Shown: piece after piece, positions 22,561-34,430 of the stretch
Layout: each line of letters begins with the position of its first letter
How positions within the stretch are numbered: the first letter of the stretch is position 1
Source of the DNA: Gentiana macrophylla
Taxonomy: Eukaryota > Streptophyta > Magnoliopsida > Gentianales > Gentianaceae
Length of the DNA stretch: 64,000 nucleotides
Assembly: GCA_026214975.1 (NCBI GenBank)
Contig: CM047808.1
Span: 8,458,267 to 8,522,266, forward strand
Direction: 5' to 3'
The notes under the pieces: model-generated
The model's database searches: none
What the model was told of the DNA's origin: nothing
What the model saw: only the letters and a program-made list of their open reading frames with translations
Program-made: the position numbers and the translations under genes

Positions 22561-23034
22561 ATGGGATTGGAAATATTCATCTCAGTGGTGGTACTACTAT
22601 TGGGAATAGCTATTTTGGTGTTGTTTCATGCATATATCGAGAAAAGAGCATTTAGAGCCAACAACATAACCAATAATGGGGTGCCCACCTCCATTAATAT
22701 TCAAGAAAGAAGCTTTGCAGGAGGAGGAGGAAGTTCAAGAATAATGTCCCAAGAAGATATAAAGAAGCTACCTTGCTTTGATTTTAACATGGTTGATGAT
22801 CAACAATTAGGAGGAGAAGAAAACTGTAGCTCTTTGGATTGTGCAGTTTGTTTGGAGAATTTCAAGGTAGGTGATAAGTGTAGGCTATTGCCTAAGTGTA
22901 ACCATAGTTTTCATAGTGAATGTATTGATTCTTGGCTTTTGAAAACAGGGTTTTGCCCTATTTGTAGAGCTGATGTTGTTGTTGTTGTTGTTAATAATCA
23001 TCTCCTACCACCTGAGATTTTAGAGCAAAATTAA
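22561..23034 (+). CDS. RING-H2 finger E3 ligase, ATL-like (copy 1)
   Basis: Single-exon, 157 residues from the Met shared by all three paralogues (MGLEIFISVV); an in-frame ATG 15 bp upstream at 22546 would add five residues. A hydrophobic segment (about 4-26) predicts a membrane anchor. Then come a basic stretch, the conserved SQEDIKKLPCFDFN (63-76), and a C-terminal RING-H2 finger with ligands C94, C97, C113, H115, H118, C121, C132 and C135 and W125 for E2 contact. The architecture fits the plant ATL family of membrane-bound ubiquitin ligases; the usual GLD motif is replaced by a PCFDFN block. The Val-rich tail (139-144) comes from a GTT repeat. Substrates are unknown. The MITE next to the start may affect expression. 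Confidence 0.88.
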   Translation: MGLEIFISVVVLLLGIAILVLFHAYIEKRAFRANNITNNGVPTSINIQERSFAGGGGSSRIMSQEDIKKLPCFDFNMVDDQQLGGEENCSSLDCAVCLENFKVGDKCRLLPKCNHSFHSECIDSWLLKTGFCPICRADVVVVVVNNHLLPPEILEQN

Positions 23035-23460
23035 ACAATTGATTTGTTCAAGTTGTTAGAATTTACAAATTTTGTGTCAGATTTAGATGGATATGTATGT
23101 TTGACCGTAATTTAAGGCTCCTTTCTTTTGAATTTTATGCATGGAACTGTGGAATCTCTTGGCAATTGATGAAGAGAGGTAATACTCGGACAATCATTTA
23201 GATATAACGAGTGATGAAATATACTTTTGTTAATTTGATTGTGATGAGTCTAGATAATGATAATTGGATTGTGTATCATGATCAATGATGTGAAAGTATA
23301 TTTGTTATTCGTTGTGTTTGAGTGGTTGTGACAGTATACTACCCAAAGGCTTTTCAACACCTCTTGAAATTAGAGAAATGCTTGTGTCACATCAATAATG
23401 CAAAAGTTTGTTGTGCAATTTGTTGTGACTAATTTGTTGTTGTACTAGGTGTTGAATGTT
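23035..23460. other. 3' flank of RING copy 1
   Basis: Non-coding. It is conserved with the 3' flanks of the other two copies: ATGGAACTGTGGAATCTCTT is shared with 44704-44723, and CGTTGTGTTTGAGTGGTTGTGACA has a near match at 49774-49797. This shows the duplications included at least 300 bp downstream. Confidence 0.7.
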
Positions 23461-23464
23461 AGTA

Positions 23465-23880
23465 TTTATGTTCTTTCCAGCAACTAATTCATCTACATAG
23501 CAACTAATTCATCTACATAGATTAAAAGCACAAGTATACTGTCTGGTGTCTTGAAAACAAACAAAGAAGGGTCTGCTTTACTACATCTGAAACCAATATG
23601 TAAGCACAAGAGACTATCAATCGACCAAACTCTTGGGGTTTGTTTGAGGTCATACAAAGAATTCCTTAGGAGACAAAATGGTCAGGAAACTGAGGAGTGT
23701 GTCCAGGTGGTTGCTCCATAAACGCAACTTCTTTAAGTTCACCATGTAAAAATGCATTCTTTACGTCAAGGTGTCTCATCTTCCATCTTTGAGAAACTAC
23801 CGGCGCATTGACATGTCTAATAGTTGTGTATTTACCATAGAAATTAGGATCCCCCTAAGTGAAAAGTGATTTATAAAAAG
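23465..23880 (-). pseudogene. Copia reverse transcriptase fragment
   Basis: On the minus strand, a short piece of Copia RT with frameshifts: VKNAFLHGELKEV (about 23755-23720), followed by MEQPPG-like and FRRLIVSCAY-like remnants in shifted frames. A direct duplication CAACTAATTCATCTACATAG lies at 23481-23521. No LTRs are seen. Non-functional relic. Confidence 0.7.
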
Positions 23881-24711
23881 TAAAATGTTTTGAAACACTG
23901 TCATCAAAACGACGTTGTTTTAAATTACAATGATAAATAAAATCTATTATCAAATCTCTTTGAGACTCGTAGTGTGTGGTCAGATCAAACTCATAGCTCC
24001 ATTCACATGATTCTATTACATGAGAGGATCCAAACTCTTATCATAGAGCTATAGATCTTGATGTAGAAGATTTACACTAGAGAAGATAAAACAAAGGTTA
24101 ATCCAAGCTCTTAAATAGTTTCATTCTCAAAAGAGGAATATTGATTACACAATATGACCTACCAAGGAATTAAGCTATTTATAGGCTAAAAATCTCATTT
24201 AAGTAAAAATTATACACATATTAGAGTCCAAATGGGTATCCACTAATTAAAACAAGACAAAAGATTAGTGTAATAATGATATCCTACACCATTTCCATCC
24301 TGATACTCATGGCCGTTCCTAAGACAAAATTGGTCCAGGGCAATATATATTTAAAGAAGGACCCTTTCTTTATATTAAAAAAAACTAATTTCTATACATA
24401 AGTAACATAAGTCGAATTACGTTAAAAAAAATACTAAAACTAGTATCTATACACATCATTCAATTCATATGCCCTGAACGGTTGACTAAAGTAGATAGTT
24501 CATTAGTATCATTATCTTACGAGGGTTTAATAAGAAAATCATATATCATTACAATAAATAAATACAACAAAAATATGTCAAGATCAAGAATCAAACTAGC
24601 ATCAATAGGAGTTTATAACTACTGATTATCCACTAAATTAGCTTATACTATTGTTAAAGACATAATTTTGGGCACCCTTATATCATGGGCCCCGGGAGGT
24701 CGCCCATCTCG
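23881..24711. other. AT-rich intergenic DNA
   Basis: No gene recognised. The end (24300-24711) resembles a non-coding repeat ending in GGGCCCCGGGAGGTCGCCC just before the C-tract, but its limits could not be fixed. Confidence 0.4.
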
Positions 24712-24731
24712 CCCCCCCCCCCCCCCCCCCC
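24712..24731. repeat. Poly(C) tract, 20 bases
   Basis: Twenty consecutive C in an AT-rich surround. It could be a true tract or an assembly/sequencing length artefact. Confidence 0.9.
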
Positions 24732-24779
24732 TGATGATACTCAAAAAACTCGTCTATGAGTGAAATTGTAGGAATCCAC

Positions 24780-24925
24780 ATTGAGAGACCTCATAAGTTC
24801 TCCATTAATATTCATTGCTGGATCAAGTTCATTCAACATATTGTCTAATAACTTCAAAGTCTTCTTAAAATATCCATTCTCACATAAAATTCTAAAACAT
24901 GTAGAGAATGTAACAACATTTTGTT
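24780..24925 (-). pseudogene. Possible PPR-motif fragment
   Basis: The minus-strand frame reads VVTFSTCFRILCENGYFKKT followed by LKLLDNML, which resembles one pentatricopeptide repeat (consensus VTYNTLIDGLCKNG..EAL.L...M). Only about one repeat is visible, with no neighbouring repeats or start, so this is at most a gene relic. Chance similarity is possible. Confidence 0.35.
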
Positions 24926-24989
24926 GGTATATTTGATCTTTCAGTGACCCCACGAACACGTAATTGTATTCAAACCGATTCACGAACAA

Positions 24990-25654
24990 GTAACACCCTC
25001 GATCAATAATAGATCTCCGAACAATTAACGATCTTCATAGCATACACTCGAATAGGTAACAGTCTTCATAATCGATTATTGAACATATAGCAATACTCTG
25101 AGTCGTGCTAAAATAACACCGTCATAAAAAACTTATTTCGGATGGATCAAAATGTTCTACTAGGATAAAACAGAGTCTTCCTCCAAAAGAAGCTAGGCAT
25201 AAGAATCATGGCATAAGAATCAGTAATATTATTTTGACATGTTACTGCTCAGCAAAATACAATATCGAGAACAAACTAGTTAAAATGATAGACATCAAAA
25301 ATTTATTTCCTTTTTTCCTAGCATTGAATCACCCCCCTTCTGCTATTCAAACCTTTATTATATATAGCACAAAGATAGTACAAAATAAATCCACCTTCTG
25401 GTTGTTATAAAAAACCAAAACGTGGGTATATACTGCTAAATTGAAAACAAAACTGCATACTCCTTTAATATTTAAATAACTAAAATTTAAATTAAATGCT
25501 TACTCGGTCAAGCACCCAAAACAAAAGTTGATTCAACAAAATTTAGATTAAAATAAAATATAATGATATAAGTTGATGTATTTTAACTTATCTCAAATAT
25601 GTAATATAATAATATAAATCTTTTGAAATATTTTATCATATAAAAAATACCAAC
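24990..25654. other. AT-rich intergenic DNA
   Basis: No gene or bounded repeat recognised. Confidence 0.4.
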
Positions 25655-27735
25655 ACATTTTTTTTGAGTAAAACAAACACTTTATTAATCAATATCCGCC
25701 AAACAAGCGACTAAAACGTCACCAGGGGGCAAAGCACCCCCAGATGTCCTAATAGAAACAGACAAAGTATGCCGAGCTAAAAGATGCGCCGGGACATTCC
25801 CACACGCCGAATAAATAAAAAGGAAACAGATAAAAAACTATATAAGAGGGCCAGGCAATCCTACAGCAAACAACCCTGAGTCGTAAGATTCTCCACAGGT
25901 CATCGAAGTCGCGAAACACACGCCAAGCAGTCACTCTTCACCTCTAATCTCTAAATCCCCAAGTGCCTCGCCCCCTCCAGAGCCAAATAGGTAGCCTTAA
26001 GCTCCATGTATTCCACTGGACAGGTTCAAAATGATACGGAAAGGTGTGAAAAACAGCCCCATGAGAATCACGAAAAATAAATCCAACACCTGCTCCAGCC
26101 TCAGTAACTGAAGCATCCACATTGCCCTTTATCACCCCTTCCACTGGCCTCACCCATTTATCCGGCAAGTGTTGGACCGAGGCCTGCGCCTTATAGGTCT
26201 CCATAGCCTCCACATACTCAGCCGAGGCTGCCAGAGACCGAGCACAAACATCAGAGACATAAATAGCCCGATCATCAAACACTGTTGAACAGCGCGCCTT
26301 CTAGATCCCCCACATGAGCCACACAAATCGCGCGGTATCTTGTATACCCTGATCCTCTAACATCCTCAGGAAGAAATCCACAAAGGAGGCAAAACGAAGT
26401 TGTCCAAGGACCCTAGAAAATGGTGACAGCTGCCAGATGCTATCTGCCATTTCGCATTCAAAAAGGACATGCCGCATCGTTTCTAATGTATCTCCGCATG
26501 CTAAACAAACACCGTCCCCATGCCTCATGCTCAGCCCTTGACCAATAGCGAGACAATCATTAAGACAGCGCCACAAAAAATGTTGAATAAGCGGCTGCAC
26601 AAGGAGCTTCCAACAACTCCTCCAAACCTTACTCTCCCTGACCGACGTAGTCGGCCCTGCCACAGATGTTAGTCGGTAAAGTGATAAGGCCAGGAAGTAC
26701 CCTGATCGAACAGTATAAACTCCCTTCTGGTCATAGTGCCAAATCCGCCGATTTGAGTGCTCCCCTAGGGCAATGGTAGTCCCCAAGATGGCATCCGACT
26801 CCCATGGCCTAAACAATTGTTGAACCCGTTGCACATCTCACACCCTGGTGTTGGGAATAAATAAGTCCAAAACTTTAGCATCTGTTGGAAGCTCATGTCC
26901 TGCAAAAGGAATACAGAACGAAGGCTACCGACTAGTCCATGCATAATGATAAATAAACACCGACTCTACATCACCCACCCTCCATCGCAGCCCATTGAGC
27001 AAAAGGTCTCACCCCTCTAGAATGCTGCGTTAGAGAAATGATGGTCGAGCTCCCAACCTTGCCGCAAGAATGGTACTATCTTTGAAATACTTCGCATGCA
27101 AAAGTTGTGCCTTCAACGAGCCTGGGTTGCGCATAATTCTCCAGGACTGCTTTGCCAACAAGGCTAGATTGAAACATTCCAAGTCACGAAATCCTAAGCC
27201 CCCCAGATTCTTTGGTAAACAACAAGCCTCTCAATTCTTCCAGTGAATCCGGCGCTTATTCTCTGTATCTCCCCAAAAAAATCCCCGAATCGCATGTTCG
27301 AGTTCCCGAATCAAGGTGGTGCGAACCTTGAAGCACTACATAATAAACGTAGGGATAGCCTGGAGGGCCAACTTGATAAACACTTCCTTTCCTGCGGGTG
27401 AGAGCAACTTATCCTTCCAACCAACCACCTTTTTCTGAATTTTATCCCTCAATAAAGCAAACACCTGTCGTTTATTTCTCCCGATTATAAGGTAACCCCA
27501 AATACCTACCGGAGCCATCACCGAAGGGAATCTGTAGCAACTCCGATACCTCCTCACGTTCCTCCGTCGATACCCTTTCCGAGAAGTATAAGCTAGATTT
27601 ATAAAAGTTAATAGCCTAGCCGGAAATAGTACCATACCTGTCCAACAATCTGCTAGTGTCTCTACTGCCCCATCCAGCAACTCAAAGAACACCATGCAAT
27701 CTTCCGCAAATAGCAAATGAGAAATAGAGACCTCT
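25655..27735 (-). pseudogene. 5'-truncated LINE ORF2 (RT, zf-RVT, RNase H)
   Basis: On the minus strand: C-terminal half of an L1-type reverse transcriptase (27716-27336) with LLFAEDC where FADD is expected, then WKDKLLSPAGKEVFIKLALQ. A degenerate linker leads to the zf-RVT domain (26834-26301; KVWRSCWKLLVQPLIQHFLW, CLACGDTLE, HVLFECEMA), then RNase H/RVT_3 (about 26180-25760; VIKGNVDASVTEAGAGVGFI and SDCLACVSRLR). A T-run at 25657-25664 marks the tail side. It belongs to the same family as 5641-6490. The active-site Asp to Glu change, frameshifts and missing 5' half make it dead. Confidence 0.85.
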
Positions 27736-28085
27736 ACCTCTTATCTTCACCATATTGAGCTCCATTTCCATATTAGCGTTGTTCTCCTCATTCCAACCAT
27801 CCTATGGAATAGATCGTCCACGAGTTAGACTGAGGCCGGTATGTTTGAAGATTACATCGTGGAACAAACATTCTACGGTACCCCATTCTTGCTTCACATC
27901 ATTCTTCCAAAAATGGCCACTTGCACAATTCATTCTCAAAGAACATCACACACAAGAAAGACAATCCCGGAAAAGTGCCCCACGTATTTTCGGAAATGCA
28001 AAACTTATGAACTTTAGGTCTTACTGGTTTCTTTTTATAGATTTTTTCCCAGAACTTTGGTTGGTTTTAAGCACTATATAAAAAA
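27736..28085. other. Unassigned sequence 5' of LINE
   Basis: The plus-strand open frame 27755-28081 has no recognisable domain. The sequence is richer in GC than its surroundings up to about 28010, so it may be further LINE or other transposon sequence too diverged to identify. Confidence 0.4.
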
Positions 28086-28251
28086 AAACACTCTTTTGCC
28101 ACGTACATTAGTTTTTGTCACAAAAATAAAAAAGTTGTTGCTATATACTTATTTTTAGCCACACTAGCGCTACAAACGAGTCTAGCTATGTATGTATTAG
28201 CCATACTTTTTTTTTTTTTGTTGTGGTAAAAACTAATGTGGTGAAAGAGTG

Positions 28252-28253
<2 letters not shown>
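28086..28253. mobile_element. MITE with about 35-bp inverted ends
   Basis: Left end AACACTCTTTTGCCACGTAC..ATTAGTTTTTGTCAC and right end GTGGTAAAAACTAATGTGG..GAAAGAGTGTT are inverted copies with a few changes. The right end abuts the long TA microsatellite. Confidence 0.7.

Positions 28254-28338
<85 letters not shown>
28253..28338. repeat. (TA)43 microsatellite
   Basis: 86 bp of uninterrupted TA starting directly at the end of the MITE. Likely hypervariable and able to form cruciforms. Confidence 0.95.
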
Positions 28339-28340
<2 letters not shown>

Positions 28341-28533
28341 CATGTCTTGCATGATATCTCATTTTAAACAATACTCCTTGGACCTTGCTATGTGTATCCT
28401 TGGGCCTCACAATAAGTTTTTATAGTATTAATTAATATATAATTTTAGTATTTTACATATTAGTCATGACATTATTGTAGTCGTGTCTTTTAATCTGTCT
28501 TTTTATAGTGGGAATGGCGCAATGACAAAAAAA

Positions 28534-28795
28534 TAAAAAATAAATGGCCCGGAATGACAAAAGAATATTTTCACATGATTATAAAAGGACAAAATCACAA
28601 TTGTTACTTTAAAATTGTTACTTCACGTGTTAATCGCTTTGTGTTTCACAATCATACTTCATATTTACTTTATCCACATTTGTTACTTCATATTTGCTAC
28701 TTCATAATTGCTACTTTTGTCCTTTATAAATTACAGTTTCCTTCTATCCCGATTTTTTGAAAATTTTGTCATTCTGGACAAAAACCTAGTCTTTA
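28534..28795. repeat. Dispersed repeat family, copy 2
   Basis: Sister of 3597-3880 with the same order of conserved blocks, including AAAATCACAATTGTTACTTT and ending TTCTGGACAAAAACC. Non-coding. Confidence 0.65.
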
Positions 28796-28799
28796 TATA

Positions 28800-29605
28800 C
28801 CTTTTTTTTGCCGAGAAACGAAAGGATTCCATTAAAACAAAGAAATAGAAATTTACAACACCGGACCAACGCCGGGATATAGCCGAACTAAATCCGGATC
28901 AACACCAGCCTAAAGCTGGACTACCACCATAAAAAACGAAAAAAGACATGAAAAAACCACGTCGACCAAATTCTGCCTCATTAAAGAGGACTTGATTTGG
29001 TAAGAGAAAACAATAGTCACACTTGTTCATAATATAAGCAAACTTACCGACTAAAACATAAAAATCCGGAAATACCGACTACAACCGACTTGATCCAAAA
29101 CATAATACAGACACATGAAATAAGATACAACACACTAAAACACAACACGGACGTCCATTACCGAAACGAAAGTTAAACACCACCACCAACCAGCACCACC
29201 ACCAACCAGCAGCCTCTGCAGTGACCGGCAAGCCCGATGAGCAACGAAGCCATCCGAGATAGAAATCCGGCGAAAAAGGTCCGACCCACTGAACAACAAA
29301 CAAAAGGACACCAGGACTTCCAATATAGACATGCATGGGAAATCCACATCAAAAATCCGACCAACCTCATCCCTCGCCGCTTTGCCACAATGGGAACACC
29401 GCCTCCGGCCATCGACCACATTTACAAAATGTTACCAGAGGAGACAAAAACCATAGACCCGTCAACAAAGGACGCCAGATCTTCACCGGAAACAGCCATC
29501 TCATCCATCCGCCACTCTCTATGAGGATTTTTTTTGTCACAACAAAATAGGATAAGAGACTGCAACCACCCAAAATCGCCGTCTCTTTGGTTGGATTAAT
29601 AGAGA
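28800..29605 (-). mobile_element. Putative non-LTR element, 3' part
   Basis: On the minus strand the stretch ends AATGGAATCCTTTCGTTTCT-CGGC followed by nine A, a typical retroposon tail. Overlapping open frames (29079-29421) give no RT or nuclease signature; one contains a CSHCGK knuckle-like word. The sequence seems to continue beyond the Copia insertion at 43292-43470, so the Copia element split it. Family assignment rests on the tail only. Confidence 0.45.
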
Positions 29606-29609
29606 AAAC

Positions 29610-30988
29610 TGTTAGGAACAGTTTATTATGTTTTGATGATGGCCGTAGCTGTTATAGCAAGCCTGAAATAAGTTAGAAATTCTCTGTATAAGTCTTTACT
29701 TAGAGTCTGACATATTGTATAAGTTAAGTCAAACAAGTATTGTACTAGTTGGTAGGACGGAAAAGTAAAGCAGACATTCGGCAGAGTGAGGCCAGCCAAG
29801 CACTAGCAGAGAAGCAGTGAAGACTTAGTGGTATAACTTATAACCAAGGAATTCTGTGATGACCTTGGATAAGTCTAAGTATGTTTCAATTGATGAAATT
29901 CAATGTTCAAATATGGTGTACACTGATCTCACCCAAATCAATGATCAGTGAAGTACAAAGATTCACTTTAAAATAGAAGTGATGAAGGAAATAGTGAATC
30001 GGCAGAGTAAACTGACTTTCGGCAAAGTGAAGGCAATAACGGTGAAGGAAGATCTAAACGGCAAAGTCAGATGGATCACTCGACCGTTCAAAGAACGGCA
30101 AAGTAATCCTTATCAGAACAGAATTGAAAAATGATGAAGATTCAGATGATCATGCATTTAATGCACAATCAATAGAGGATCAATCAAGGACGGATTTTCT
30201 GCTATACATTTGAAGGAAAAATCCGATCATTGAAATCAAGGAGAATATAATTAAGGGGGAATCAAGAATAAAATCAATGATTATTCCCCTCATAAATATA
30301 GCCAACGGACGAAATTTCAAATCAAGGATACTCAAGGCTATAAATAGAAGGCATTGTGAGATGAGATAAAAATAACGATCGTAAAAGAAAATCAAGCGAA
30401 ACTCACAAATTGAAAAGCCTTCTCTCCGAACTTACAAGCTTTTAGCTAGAGATCAACCTGCACACCGTAACTACAATTTCATATCCAAAGATCGATTGAC
30501 CAATCAAGTTTGTGAATCTCATTCACCATAAATCAAGCAATCAATCGATCGAAGTCATCCGAGAAGGAGTTGTGCTTGTGATAGCCATTGAAGGATCTCG
30601 ATCTCGCGAGCGAGTGAAACAGATGAATCACCAAGTTGTTGTAGTCAAGGAGTGATAGTCTTGTAGATTGTGAAGCTTGGGAAGCCAAGGACAATCATAC
30701 TAGTGAATTCCTCCAATCATCACAGGAGAAGAGTGGATTAAGGGATTACACCACCCTGAACCACTATAAGCCTTGTGTCAATTTACTTTCTGCAATTTAC
30801 TTCATTGCATTCATTTAAATTACCTAGATTATAATATATATTTGTGGATTATTTAAATTACTTTGAAACAACATAGTAAGAAAGGACTTATCCACGCCCA
30901 AAAGCTTTTAAACACAAGAAAAGTTTTGAAACTCCACTATAGTCATTCACCCCCTCCGACTATAGTTTTACCTTCTCTGGGACCAACA
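29610..30988 (+). repeat. 5' LTR of Sirevirus-like element
   Basis: 1379 bp, TG..CA ends. It differs from the 3' LTR by scattered substitutions and a few short indels, for example a 3-bp CTA missing near 29648 and a block near 30700 missing here but present at about 42971-42990. A TATA-like GGCTATAAATAGAAGG lies at 30333. Confidence 0.9.
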
Positions 30989-30990
30989 AT

Positions 30991-31002
30991 TGGTATCAGA
31001 GC
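30991..31002 (+). other. Primer-binding site (tRNA-Met)
   Basis: TGGTATCAGAGC follows the 5' LTR by two bases; it is complementary to the 3' end of initiator tRNA-Met, the usual primer of plant Copia elements. Confidence 0.9.
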
Positions 31003-31128
31003 AAAGTGTTCCTAGTATCAGAACCTGTTCAGATCTAATTTCTGGTAACAAAGAGATCATATATTTTCAAAGTAGTTTTCAAATCTGAGTTTTCTATTCA
31101 TTCACATATAAACCTATTACTTGAGCTT

Positions 31129-33100
31129 ATGGATTCCTCAAACTTTATGTCAAAAGTACCTGTTTTCATTGTTAATAATTTTGATGAATATAAAATAAGA
31201 ATGCTGTCTCATCTTGCAGCAACTCATGAGGAGATGCTGGACGTAATGAATGATGGACCAATCATGATCATGACTGTGGTATCCACAAGAGCAGATCAAG
31301 GAAAGGAGATAGACAAACCTAAGAAAGATTGGACCAAGGATGACAGGAGAAGAGCAAATCTAGACTTTGTTGCAAAAGATATGATTTTGAAGACTCTAGA
31401 TAGCAACATGTTCATGAGAATTAAAGATTTCAAAACAGCAAAGGAAATGTGGGACAAGCTAGCTTTGATAAATGAAGGATCTGAAGCAGTTAAAGAAAAC
31501 AAATTATCTGTTGCAAAACAGAAATTTGAGAATTTCAAAATGAAGACTGGTGAATCCATTGATCAAATGGACAACAGATTCTCTAGCATCATCAATGAAC
31601 TGCAATAGCTTGGACACACATATCCCCAGAAAGAAGTATGCTTAAAGATCTTAAGAGGCTTACCTGAAAGCATAGTTATTAAAACCGGACCGGACCGGCG
31701 GTCGGACCGGTAAAACCGGTGACCCGGACATGGAACCGGTCTGGTTCAGTCATTGGACCGGTTAAGGAGTCCGACCGCTCAAAACCGGTAAAACCGCCGG
31801 TTGAACCGCTAAACCGTGACCCGGCGGTTATCGGTTGAACCGGTTTTTATTTATTTTTTTTGAATTTTTATTAATAATTTGGTGAGATTTAACTTAAAAA
31901 ACAAAACAAATATTTTACCTTTGTATAATCAAAGCAAAACAAAAAAGATTTAATTTCACTCATCAATTATTAACATTTTTATTCTTTCAAGCTTCGTCCA
32001 TTTTGGAATAAATCCTGTAAAAAATTCATTATTTCTCATTAAGATCTTTTATTTTATATGTTCTTATTTCTTCTCTTTTGTTGGATTAATTATGAAAACT
32101 GATAAGTTTCAGTATTTCAAATTTTTTGATCATGAATTTGGTACTATTTTGAAAATTAAGGACTAGTATGGTTGTTATTTTACAATGTGCAAAATTTACA
32201 AACCATATATATTATTCGAAACTTTTTGTGGATTTTCACTAGTATTGTAGTGTATTTTTAAATTACATATTTCATTTGTATCTTGCTTGTGATCGATTTA
32301 GATGTCGGAATATTTTGGAATTAATTTTATGTCATATTATAATCTTTTCTTATGTATTGAATATATTGTTATATATATATATTAAATTATAAGAAATGAC
32401 CCACCGGTTGAACCAATGACCCGCCGGTTGAACCGGTGACCCGGTGACCCTGTGCCTTTTCCGGTTCAATGTCCGGTCCGGTTCTGATAACTATGCTTGA
32501 AAGATGGAAGATCATAACATCAGTAATCAGAGGAACCACAAACCTTGCAAGCACAGACACTCTGACACTGATGTCTCAACTTAAGGCTCATGAATTCGAA
32601 CTGAACGGTGAAGATGGTGCTCCGGCAAAGATACAAAAGCCATCGTGACCGATTGCACCTCAAAGAAAGTAACTTTGCCGATTGTATCAACAAAGAGACA
32701 CATGAACTTAAAGAACAGATAGCTTTATTAGTTAAACGTTTTGTGAGTTTAGCAAAAGAAGCCATTCAAAGGAAATTCATCATCAAACAAGAGGTCAAGC
32801 TCAAACAAAGACATGAAGAAGAAAGATGATGAATACACGAGATGCTTCAATGCTGCAACAAGAAAGGTCACTTCAAGGCCGATCATCTCGAAGAAAATGA
32901 TAAAGATGATGAATAAAAGAAATACAAAGCATCCAAAAGAGGAAAGGCAAGAAAGCACTCAAGGTGAATCTAGCAAGGTGAAAAGAATGAAGAATCATAT
33001 GATAATAACTCGAGATAATGATGATGAAGAAGACAACTCGGACAATGAAAAAGCATGTCTATGCCCTCATGACCAAAGAACTAGATGAAGATGAAGGTGA
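31129..33100 (+). pseudogene. Copia gag, broken
   Basis: The open part 31129-31608 (159 codons, MDSSNFMSKVPVFIVNNFDE start) is a UBN2-type gag capsid region with AKEMWDKLALINEGSE and KQKFENFKMKTGESID. It stops at TAG 31606-31608. The frame resumes after the MITE (32504 on, WKIITSVIRGTTNLA). A CCHC-like knuckle CCNKKGHFKADH is at about 32852-32890 in a frame shifted from its neighbours. Many stops follow to about 33560. Capsid function is impossible without the lost frame. Confidence 0.8.
31663..32503. mobile_element. hAT-like MITE nested in Copia gag
   Basis: The 825-bp element 31671-32495 begins CATAGTTATTAAAACCGGAC and ends, inverted, CATAGTTATCAGAACCGGAC. An 8-bp target repeat CCTGAAAG/CTTGAAAG (31663-31670 and 32496-32503) has one mismatch. 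Deleting it restores the gag reading RGLPE(S/R)WKIITSV. Both arms are dense in ACCGG words, and the AT-rich middle has no transposase. Confidence 0.85.
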
Positions 33101-33560
33101 TAGCTCGGACATTGAGAATACAAGCCTATGTCTAATGGCCAAAGAATCGAGATGGCGAGGTAACATCTAGCTCTTACTCTTCATCAAATGCATCCACATC
33201 TAACATCGCATAATCTTCTATTCTCCTTTAGATCCAAAGCAGACCTAGTCCAAAATCTCATGACTAAATTTGATGAAATTGAAATGAATCATGAAAAACG
33301 GAAAAGGAATGCAAGGATCTAAGAAAGGAAAATAAAAGATTAAAGAAAGAAGCTGGATAAAGCAAAAGTCGAACTAACTAGTAAGGAGATCTACTCAAAT
33401 GATCAACAAACAAAGAGAGGTTCATACATCCATTTGTTGTGATCGATTGAGAAAATCCCCTACCGATTAAGATAACAAATGAACAGTTTACAAACCCTAA
33501 AAAGGTTTGGATTCAGATCTGGTCTTGGCTACACAGCTTAGGATGAGAGTAGAAACAATG

Positions 33561-34097
33561 GTCAACACAATTTCAATCCAGGATCAACATTGAATCAAAA
33601 TTCGAAAGGGACGCACCATGGTCTCAACCACTCATCTGTGCACGGTGAAGCAAAACCCGAGCTGGCAATAAAAACAACAGACTAAATCATCAATCAAGTC
33701 AATCAAAAGCAAGGACTTTCTGAAAGGTAAAGGAAGACTTTGTCCTTCAGAGGATGATTGGAATGTTGCACCTCCAAAATACAAGAAGAAACCATTCCAT
33801 AATATGCATCATGTGCTTAAGAAAAATCAAACTAGGTATACTCCTAAACACATGAAGCAAGTCAGGTTTCCCACTGCATATTGGAGAGTGAAGAAGGATG
33901 CAAATGCACCAAAAAGTAGAGAAAAGTATCAGAATAACTTCAGTAGGAATACTAGAAGCTATTCTGCCATGCCTTATATATATGAAGTTGATGACTTTAA
34001 CTATCCAAAAAGAAGATCATTTGGATATACACTTGGAGTAGGAGGCATGACTACTAACAGGCATGGACCCAAACAGTGTTGGGTACCTAAACTTAAT
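33561..34097 (+). pseudogene. Copia gag-protease spacer
   Basis: Linker region of the polyprotein. An open segment at 33804-34100 (HHVLKKNQTRYTPKHMKQVR, ending TTNRHGPKQCWVPKLN) is the usual Sirevirus linker before the protease and ends in a stop at 34098-34100. Confidence 0.6.
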
Positions 34098-34100
34098 TAA

Positions 34101-34430
34101 TTTATTTTGTAGGATGTCTGGTACATAGACAGTGGATGTTCCAGACACATGACAGGAAACAAGAGGTGGCTCAGTAACTTTAAAGCTCTTGACGGACCCA
34201 AAGTCACATTTGGAGGCAAAGAAAACCCTGGCAAGATTAAGGGGGAAGGCACAATGCTCAAGAACAATCTGAAGATCCAAAATGTGGCATATGTCAAGGG
34301 ACTTAATTTCAATCTGATGAGCATTAGTCAATTTTGTGACAAAGGCTACAATGTGCACTTCAAACAGGAAGGATGCAAAGTCATTCACACCAAACCAACA
34401 CAAGAGTACTTGCAGGTGAAGAAAAGATAA
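34101..34430 (+). pseudogene. Copia protease region
   Basis: The frame runs from about 34110 (DVWYIDSGCSRHMTGNKRWL) with the aspartic protease motif DSG at 34128-34136, through LNFNLMSISQFCDKGYNVHF, and stops at 34428-34430. The catalytic aspartate is intact, but the frame is cut from gag and integrase by stops. Confidence 0.8.

Noticed and set aside
27755..28081. 108-codon plus-strand frame next to a LINE
   Set aside because: No family similarity could be seen and there are no transcription or splice cues.
29079..29573. Several overlapping minus- and plus-strand frames with Gly/Val/Trp-rich translations
   Set aside because: They overlap each other in several frames within a GC-richer repeat and none shows a conserved domain.
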